DNA of 5,135 nucleotides from positions 1 to 5,135 of the forward strand of contig JAEZHQ010000253.1 of NCBI GenBank assembly GCA_023416455.1, in the 5' to 3' direction. The notes below the pieces were generated by a model that was not told the DNA's origin, did not search any database, and saw only the letters and a program-made list of their open reading frames with translations. This stretch comes from Pseudomonadota bacterium. GTDB lineage: Bacteria; Pseudomonadota; Alphaproteobacteria; Azospirillales; Azospirillaceae. Of this stretch, positions 1 to 3,965 are shown piece after piece (positions within the stretch are counted from its first letter, which is position 1; each line of letters begins with the position of its first letter). A program made the position numbers and the translations under genes.

Positions 1-42
1 CGCCACAGCCGTCCAGCCTTCCCTCATCCGCCGACCGATCAT
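1..42 (-). CDS. Start of a fourth gene of the lipid-transport operon (partial)
   Basis: An ATG at 42-40 overlaps the TGA stop of the upstream mce gene in an ATGA arrangement. The frame stays open for 14 codons to the window edge and reads MIGRRMREGWTAVA. A second in-frame ATG lies at 27-25 and could be the true start. The only Shine-Dalgarno-like sequence is a weak GCGGAA just before the first ATG, so translation would probably be coupled to the mce gene. In many proteobacterial STAS-MlaE/ATPase/MCE operons the next gene encodes an auxiliary outer-membrane lipoprotein of the PqiC type. The basic N-terminus would suit a signal peptide, but no lipobox or hydrophobic core is reached here, so this identity is inferred from gene order only. 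Too little sequence is present to confirm that it is a gene. Confidence 0.4.
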   Translation of the reverse strand, partial: MIGRRMREGWTAVA

Positions 43-1004
43 TTTCCGCGAACCTCCACGCCCTGCCGTGTGCCGCCGAACAGGAAGTTCGACGGGTCGT
101 TCTCGATGCGCGTGACGACCCGGGACAATTGCCCGGACAGGTCACGCAGCTGGGTGATCAACAAGGTCAATTCATACAGGCCGGTGCCGGTAAAGTCGCG
201 CACGGGTTCACGATTCTCGCTGACCATCGCGTTGAGCTGGCCGGCGGCCTGCCGCAGCGCCTGGACCAGCTCGCGCGCGTCGCCGGTCAGCGCCCGGGTG
301 CCGCCCTCCACGGCGGTCAGGGTGCGGTTGGCCTGGGCCAGCGTCTGGCCGAGCTGCGCCCCCACCGGCTCCAGCCCCTCGAGGGTCCGCCCGGCCTGGG
401 CCAGCGTGGCGTCGAGCCCGCGGGTCGCCTTGGCCAGCTCATCGGTCAGCGTGCGGGTGTTGGCCAGGATGGCGGCGATCGCCGCCTGGTTCTGCGGGGT
501 CAGCAGGTCGGCGATGCGGTTGGTCAGGTCCAGCGCGCGGTTGAGCAGCTGGGGGGCGGCGTCCACCACCACGGTCAGCGTGGAGGGGCGCGAGGGGATC
601 ACCGGGATGCCGCCGCCGCCGTCGCCGGCCGTGCGCAGCGGCTCGCTCATCTCGGTGCCGCCGGACAGCTGCACATAGGCGCCGCCGGTGATGCCCTGGA
701 CCTCCAGCGAGGCGATCGAGTCGGTCTTGATCGGCGTGCCTTCCTGAACCTCCACGGTGACGCGCACGCGGGTCACGTCGTTGGGATCGAGGCGGATGTC
801 GGTGACCGTGCCGACCGGGATGCCGCGGTAGCGCACCGGGCTGCCTTCCTGGAGCCCGGTCACCGAGCCGGTGAAATAGATGCGGTAGGGCTGGCGGGTC
901 TCCTCGAGCTGGATCTTGGCGACCCAGGCGGTGAAGGCCAGGAGGCCGGCGAGCAGGGTCAGCACGAAGCCGCCGACCAGGATGTGGCTGGTGCGGGTTT
1001 CCAT
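39..1004 (-). CDS. mlaD: MlaD/MCE-family lipid-transport substrate-binding protein
   Basis: A 321-residue single-MCE protein, expected to be anchored in the inner membrane with its body in the periplasm. There it would form the ring or channel through which an Mla-type ABC transporter passes lipids. Residues about 8-29 form one hydrophobic segment (HILVGGFVLTLLAGLLAF), acting as a signal anchor. Residues about 39-116 are the MCE domain, with the usual VTGLQEGSPVRYRGIPVGTV block and the GITGGAYVQL ending. Residues about 145-300 are a long, Ala/Leu/Thr-rich helical tail, and the C-terminus DPSNFLFGG matches the family. The tail makes it longer than E. coli MlaD (about 183 aa) and closer in layout to Mce-type proteins. 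The start is an ATG 9 bp after the ATPase stop, but no good Shine-Dalgarno precedes it; the nearest GGAGG lies 14 nt upstream, inside the ATPase gene. Translational coupling is therefore likely. The family call is firm; the lipid carried and the direction of transport cannot be read from the sequence. Confidence 0.93.
   Translation of the reverse strand: METRTSHILVGGFVLTLLAGLLAFTAWVAKIQLEETRQPYRIYFTGSVTGLQEGSPVRYRGIPVGTVTDIRLDPNDVTRVRVTVEVQEGTPIKTDSIASLEVQGITGGAYVQLSGGTEMSEPLRTAGDGGGGIPVIPSRPSTLTVVVDAAPQLLNRALDLTNRIADLLTPQNQAAIAAILANTRTLTDELAKATRGLDATLAQAGRTLEGLEPVGAQLGQTLAQANRTLTAVEGGTRALTGDARELVQALRQAAGQLNAMVSENREPVRDFTGTGLYELTLLITQLRDLSGQLSRVVTRIENDPSNFLFGGTRQGVEVRGK
315..407 (-). repeat. 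21-residue internal repeat in the MCE helical tail
   Basis: Residues 200-209 (TLAQAGRTLE) and 221-230 (TLAQANRTLT) of the MCE protein repeat with a spacing of exactly 21 residues, or three heptads. A weaker related element, NTRTLT, sits at residues 182-187. The period fits a coiled-coil or long helical bundle in the tail. Whether it arose by duplication or by helical constraint cannot be told from one sequence. Confidence 0.6.
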
Positions 1005-1013
1005 GGCTTGGGG

Positions 1014-1808
1014 TCAGGCCTCCGCATGGCGCGCGGCGCGGCCGCGCGGTCCGTGGAAATAGGCGTGGATCCAGGGGTGGGGGTCGTCGAGATGCCGGGC
1101 CAGCGTGGCGACGCGGATCCGGCGGTCGACCAGGACGGCGATGCGGTCGCAGATGGAGGTCAGGCTGTCCAGGTCGTGGGTGACCATGAAGACGGTCAGC
1201 CCCAGGCTGCGCTGAAGGTCGCGGATCAGCTGGTCGAAGGCGGCGGCCCCGATGGGATCGAGGCCGGCGGTGGGCTCGTCGAGAAACAGGATCTCCGGGT
1301 CGAGCGCGAGCGCCCGCGCCAGCCCGGCCCGCTTGACCATGCCACCCGACAGCTCCGCCGGGTACTTGGCCCCGGCGCCCGCGGGCAGGCCGGCCATGGC
1401 GATCTTGACCCGCGCGATCTCGGCGGCGAGCGCGCGGGGCAGGCCGCTGTGCTCCTTCAGCGGGACCATGACGTTCTCCGCCACGGTCATGGAGCTGAAC
1501 AGGGCGCCGTTCTGGAACAGCACGCCGGTGCGCGCCTGGAGCGCCACCCGCTCCGCCGCCGCCAGCCCGGCGGTGTCGCGGCCCAGCAGCTCCACCGTTC
1601 CGGCGGCCGGCCGGATCAGGCCCAGGATCTCCTTCAGCAGCACCGACTTGCCGGTGCCGGAGCCGCCGACAACGCCCAGCACCTCGCCCCGGCGCACGTC
1701 GAGGTCGAGCCCGTCGTGAATGAGCTGCCGTCCGAAGCGCGTCACCAGGCCGCGCACGCGGATCACCGCCTCGCCGGCGTCCCTCCCCGTTCCCTCGTCA
1801 GGCGTCAC
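1014..1808 (-). CDS. mlaF: MlaF-type ABC transporter ATP-binding protein
   Basis: A 264-residue cytoplasmic ATPase that should power the adjacent MlaE-type permease. All nucleotide-binding motifs are intact: Walker A GGSGTGKS at 48-55, Q-loop Gln99 in LFQNGALF, signature LSGGM at 153-157, Walker B ILFLDEP at 173-179 with catalytic Glu178, the D-loop GLDP, and switch His211 in VTHDL. The LFQNGALFSSMTVAENV stretch and LSGGMVKRAGLARAL are typical of the Mla/Mce ATPase subgroup rather than of amino-acid or sugar importers. The start codon is GTG, 6 bp after the permease stop. An AGGAG overlapping that stop sits only 2 nt from the GTG, which is tight and suggests coupling. A GTG at codon 15 is the next alternative start but would trim the usual N-terminus. 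No key residue is missing. Confidence 0.94.
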   Translation of the reverse strand: MTPDEGTGRDAGEAVIRVRGLVTRFGRQLIHDGLDLDVRRGEVLGVVGGSGTGKSVLLKEILGLIRPAAGTVELLGRDTAGLAAAERVALQARTGVLFQNGALFSSMTVAENVMVPLKEHSGLPRALAAEIARVKIAMAGLPAGAGAKYPAELSGGMVKRAGLARALALDPEILFLDEPTAGLDPIGAAAFDQLIRDLQRSLGLTVFMVTHDLDSLTSICDRIAVLVDRRIRVATLARHLDDPHPWIHAYFHGPRGRAARHAEA

Positions 1809-1814
1809 GGCTCC

Positions 1815-2993
1815 TCACAGCTTCAGGAAGGAGAAGAGGACGGAGAACAGGGCATCGATGACGATGACCAGGAAGATGGATTCCACCACCGCCTTGGTGG
1901 TCAGCGTGCCCACGCTCTCGGCGCTGCCCGACACCTTCAGCCCCTCGTAGCAGCCGACCATGGCGATGACCAGGGCGAAGACCGGCGCCTTGACGATGCC
2001 GACCAGGAAATGCGGCAGGGTGACCGCCGTGTGGAGCTGGCGGATGAACTGCCCGAAGGTGATGTCGAGGGTGGCGTAGCTCATCACCGCCCCGCCGAGC
2101 AGCCCCATCACCGCGGCGTAGAAGGACAGCAGAGGCAGGCTGACCATCAGCGCCAGCGCCCGCGGCACCACCAGCAGCTCGACCACGTCGAGGCCCAGCG
2201 TGCTGATGGCGTCCACCTCCTGGTTCACCTTCATCGTGCCGATCTGGGCGGTGAAGGCCGAACCGGACCGCCCCGCCACGATGATGGCGGTCATCAGGAT
2301 GCCGATCTCGCGCAGGATCGAGACGCCCAGCAGGTTGACCACGAACAGCTCCGCCCCGAAGCGGCGCAGCTGGTCGGCGCCCTGGAAGGCCAGCACGACC
2401 CCGATCAGGAAGGACAGCAGCCCCAGGATGGGCAGGGCGTTCAGCCCGGTCTGCTCGATGTGGAACAGCACCGCCCGGCCGCGCAGCCGCCCCGGGTTGA
2501 GCAGCAGCCGGCCGAAGGTGATGGTGACGAGGCCGAGGAAGGACAGCAGGTCGCGTCCTTCCCGGGCCACCTCCACCGTGGTGCGGCCGGTGCGCGCGAG
2601 CATGTCGAGGATCGGGTGGACGGCCGGCTCCGGCTCGCCGGGCTGGCGCTCGACCCGGCGCACCGCCTCGAACAGGGCGGTGTGCTCCGGCCGCGGGCCG
2701 GCCACCGACACCGCATGCCCGGCCGCCGCCAGCCGGTCGGCCAGCGTCGCCAGCAGGTAGGCGCCCGCCGTGTCCATGGCCTCCAGCCGCGACAGGTCGA
2801 GCCGCAAGGCGCCGCCTGCGGCCGTCCCGTCGCCCAGGGCGAAGGACTCCAGCCCCCGCGCGGCGGCGGCCGCCGAGCGCAGCTCCCAGCGGCCCAGCGC
2901 AACCACCTCCCAGCCGCCATCGGCGCCGCGCGCCGATTCCAGCCGAGCATCAGCGCCGGGCGCCGATTCCGTCGCGGCTCCCTTGCGAGCCAT
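1815..2993 (-). CDS. mlaE: STAS-domain-fused MlaE-type lipid ABC transporter permease
   Basis: A 392-residue inner-membrane permease with an N-terminal cytoplasmic STAS domain. Residues about 28-115 are STAS-like, with LRLDLSRLEAMDTAGAYLL; the DTAG motif (Thr75) matches the conserved Ser/Thr site of STAS proteins such as MlaB. Residues about 145-392 are the MlaE permease domain, with an amphipathic entry helix, several hydrophobic segments, and the family block EIGILMTAIIVAGRSGSAFT followed by AQIGTMKVNQEVDAI. The fusion explains why no separate mlaB is seen. The frame continues upstream to a TTG at 3116, but that TTG lacks a ribosome-binding site and the extra 41 residues look like translated spacer. 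ATGs at 3020 and 3014 also lack well-placed sites. The ATG at 2993 has AGGGGGAG just upstream and is preferred. This is the first gene of the operon, with the ATPase and MCE genes following at 6 and 9 bp. Confidence 0.92.
   Translation of the reverse strand: MARKGAATESAPGADARLESARGADGGWEVVALGRWELRSAAAAARGLESFALGDGTAAGGALRLDLSRLEAMDTAGAYLLATLADRLAAAGHAVSVAGPRPEHTALFEAVRRVERQPGEPEPAVHPILDMLARTGRTTVEVAREGRDLLSFLGLVTITFGRLLLNPGRLRGRAVLFHIEQTGLNALPILGLLSFLIGVVLAFQGADQLRRFGAELFVVNLLGVSILREIGILMTAIIVAGRSGSAFTAQIGTMKVNQEVDAISTLGLDVVELLVVPRALALMVSLPLLSFYAAVMGLLGGAVMSYATLDITFGQFIRQLHTAVTLPHFLVGIVKAPVFALVIAMVGCYEGLKVSGSAESVGTLTTKAVVESIFLVIVIDALFSVLFSFLKL
2922..2970 (-). repeat. 30-bp-period repeat at the permease N-terminus
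   Basis: Two 19-bp copies at 2922-2940 and 2952-2970 differ at two positions and have a period of 30 bp. They encode ESAPGAD and ESARGAD (residues 9-15 and 19-25), spaced ten residues apart. The stretch lies before the STAS fold and is probably a flexible linker. The repeat may reflect local slippage in GC-rich DNA. Confidence 0.55.
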
Positions 2994-2994
2994 G

Positions 2995-3002
2995 CTCCCC
3001 CT
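2995..3002 (-). promoter_or_regulatory. Ribosome-binding site deciding the permease start
   Basis: On the minus strand AGGGGGAG ends one base before the ATG at 2993-2991; its AGGG core lies about 5 nt from the start codon. The upstream candidates (TTG at 3116, ATGs at 3020 and 3014) have no comparable purine-rich site at a workable distance. This supports the short, 392-residue form of the permease. Confidence 0.6.
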
Positions 3003-3051
3003 GCCCTGCTGCATCCTCATCCCGAATGGTGTTGCCGTGGCCCCTCCAGGC

Positions 3052-3069
3052 CGGGCCGCGGGCGGCCCG
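3052..3069. promoter_or_regulatory. 18-bp GC-only dyad upstream of the lipid-transport operon
   Basis: CGGGCCGC, two bases, then GCGGCCCG form a perfect 8-2-8 inverted repeat about 60 bp upstream of the permease start. It could be an operator or a short hairpin in the operon leader. Made only of G and C in GC-rich DNA, it could also be chance. Function is unproven. Confidence 0.3.
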
Positions 3070-3089
3070 ACCGGAGAAACCCGACCGGA
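3066..3089. repeat. Direct repeat CCCGACCGGA x2 in the divergent region
   Basis: The 10-mer CCCGACCGGA occurs at 3066-3075 and again at 3080-3089, separated by GAAA, giving a 14-bp period. The first copy touches the right arm of the neighbouring dyad. It lies between the permease start and the apt promoter, so a regulator-binding site is possible. No known regulator motif is recognised. Confidence 0.4.
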
Positions 3090-3131
3090 ATCCCGGGCAA
3101 ACTTGGCCGCAAGCAACCGCTGCGGTCAACC

Positions 3132-3167
3132 GCCGCGGCGTCCGGCGCCGGCACCGGACGCCGCGGC
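3132..3167. promoter_or_regulatory. Perfect 14-bp inverted repeat between the divergent genes
   Basis: GCCGCGGCGTCCGG at 3132-3145 is the exact reverse complement of CCGGACGCCGCGGC at 3154-3167, with an 8-nt loop. It lies just upstream of the predicted apt -35 box (3179) and also upstream of the lipid-transport operon. It has no T-tract and ends no gene, so a terminator role is unlikely. A shared operator for the divergent genes, or a cruciform-prone site, is the likelier reading. The structure is certain from the sequence; the role is inferred. Confidence 0.5.
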
Positions 3168-3178
3168 TCCCTGCCGGT

Positions 3179-3207
3179 TTGCACCGGCGGGACGGCCCCG
3201 ATACTAT
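3179..3207 (+). promoter_or_regulatory. Candidate sigma-70 promoter for apt
   Basis: TTGCAC at 3179-3184 and TACTAT at 3202-3207 are separated by exactly 17 bp. The -10 box lies in a short AT-rich island (ATACTAT) that stands out in very GC-rich DNA. It would start transcription near 3214, giving a leader of about 26 nt before the apt ATG. The -35 keeps only the TTG core and the -10 matches four of six consensus bases, so this is a reasonable but unverified call. Confidence 0.5.
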
Positions 3208-3239
3208 GCCCTGCGCCCCGTTGAGGAACCCCGCCCACC

Positions 3240-3767
3240 ATGTCGAATACGATCAACCTCAAGGACCACATCCGCGGCATTTCGGATTTTCCGAAGCCCG
3301 GCATCCTGTTCTACGACATCTCGCCGCTGCTGGCCCACGCCGAAGCCTGGCGCACCGCGGTCGACCGGCTGGCCGAGGCCATACGCCCCCACGAGCCCGA
3401 CCTGCTGGTCGGCATCGAGTCGCGCGGCTTCCTGATCGCCGCCCCCCTGGCCATGGCGCTGGGCAAGGGCTTCATCATGGTGCGCAAGCACGGCAAGCTG
3501 CCGGGCGACAAGGTCGGGCATTCCTACGACCTGGAGTACGGGACCGACACCATCGAGGTGCAGGCCGACGCCATCCGGCCGGGCCAGCGCGTCGTGGTCC
3601 TCGACGACCTGCTCGCCACCGGCGGCACCATGGTGGCGGCCATCAACCTGCTGCGCCAGGTCGGCGCCGACGTCCGCGCCGCCGCCTTCCTGGTCGAGCT
3701 GACCTTCCTCAACGGCCGCGAAAAGCTGGACATCCCCAGCATCTCGCTGATGGCCTATGACAGCTGA
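3240..3767 (+). CDS. apt: Adenine phosphoribosyltransferase
   Basis: A 175-residue cytoplasmic purine-salvage enzyme that converts adenine and PRPP to AMP and pyrophosphate. The N-terminal block IRGISDFPKPGILFYDISPL (11-30) is typical of bacterial Apt. VGIESRGF at 57-64 is a conserved core element, and RKHGKLPG (82-89) with YDLEYGTD (96-103) makes the flexible catalytic loop, including the EYG glutamate. The PRPP-binding signature VVVLDDLLATGGT is at 118-130. Length is close to the usual 170-185 residues and no catalytic motif is broken. A small oddity is His84, where RKPGKLP is more common. The ATG at 3240 is preceded by GAGGA at 3223-3227, a rather long 12-nt spacing, and by a candidate promoter. 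It is divergent from the lipid-transport operon, and nothing in the sequence links the two functions. Confidence 0.97.
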   Translation: MSNTINLKDHIRGISDFPKPGILFYDISPLLAHAEAWRTAVDRLAEAIRPHEPDLLVGIESRGFLIAAPLAMALGKGFIMVRKHGKLPGDKVGHSYDLEYGTDTIEVQADAIRPGQRVVVLDDLLATGGTMVAAINLLRQVGADVRAAAFLVELTFLNGREKLDIPSISLMAYDS

Positions 3768-3770
3768 CGG

Positions 3771-3817
3771 CGGAATCGCCGGCGCCTGACCGCCGGCGCC
3801 GGAATGCACCGCCGGCG
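3771..3817 (+). terminator. GC-rich repeats and hairpin just after apt
   Basis: CCGGCGCC at 3779-3786 pairs perfectly with GGCGCCGG at 3795-3802 across an 8-nt loop, starting 11 nt after the apt stop. The 10-mer CGCCGGCGCC is repeated directly at 3777-3786 and 3791-3800, CGCCGGCG recurs at 3810-3817, and CGGAAT occurs at 3771 and 3800. There is no T-tract, so if this ends apt transcription it is a non-canonical or Rho-assisted terminator. It may also only stabilise the mRNA 3' end. Confidence 0.4.
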
Positions 3818-3825
3818 GGCGGCCA

Positions 3826-3859
3826 GCCCAACCGGCGGGCGCATGCCCATTTGTTGGGC
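3826..3859. other. Second hairpin in the apt-hydrolase spacer
   Basis: GCCCAA at 3826-3831 pairs with TTGGGC at 3854-3859, and an inner GGGC/GCCC stem (3837-3840 with 3845-3848) sits in the loop. The stem is modest. It covers the most AT-rich patch of the spacer, CCATTTGTTGG. No promoter is evident here. Confidence 0.3.
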
Positions 3860-3863
3860 GACC

Positions 3864-3912
3864 GCCGCACCCCCAACCCGCCGGCCGGCCGCCGGCCGGG
3901 CGGGGGTGCGGC
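3864..3912. terminator. Long GC-rich hairpin before the hydrolase-like gene
   Basis: GCCGCACCCCC at 3864-3874 is the exact reverse complement of GGGGGTGCGGC at 3902-3912. The stem continues inward through CCCG/CGGG (3877-3880 with 3897-3900) and CCGGC/GCCGG (3881-3885 with 3891-3895), broken only by small bulges, for about 20 pairs. It lacks a T-tract on either strand. It may end apt read-through, or act in the leader of the downstream gene, whose ATG is 53 nt further on. Confidence 0.45.
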
Positions 3913-3965
3913 ATGGCATGGGCTTTGCCTCGAATCCCTGTCCACCATCGCTCGGCAGGGCGCCC

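Noticed and set aside
2994..3116. An N-terminal extension of the permease to a TTG at 3116.
   Set aside because: TTG start, no Shine-Dalgarno, and a Pro/Gly/Ala-rich translation that looks like spacer and includes the dyad and direct repeat; the ATG at 2993 has a good site.
3098..3129. A minus-strand promoter for the transporter operon using TTGACC at 3129-3124.
   Set aside because: The -35-like box is good, but at 16-19 bp spacing only CAAGTT/AAGTTT-like sequences occur, so no convincing -10 exists.
129..3224. A 1031-codon open frame on the plus strand, opposite the whole lipid-transport operon.
   Set aside because: It is codon-aligned antisense to three genes that all lie in one phase (gaps of 6 and 9 bp). 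Its stops would need TTA, CTA or TCA codons in the real genes, which are nearly absent at this GC content. The product is rich in Gln, His, Gly and Arg with no recognisable domain.
2922..3805. A shared GGAATCGSCGGCGCC-like motif in the permease N-terminus and after apt, as a possible dispersed repeat family.
   Set aside because: Matches are short and GC-dominated, one set is within coding sequence, and only a genome-wide count could separate it from composition bias.
3918..3965. An upstream in-frame ATG for the hydrolase-like gene (MGFASNPC...).
   Set aside because: No well-placed ribosome-binding site and it begins right after the long hairpin; the ATG at 3966 has AGGG at 5 nt and fits the family N-terminus.
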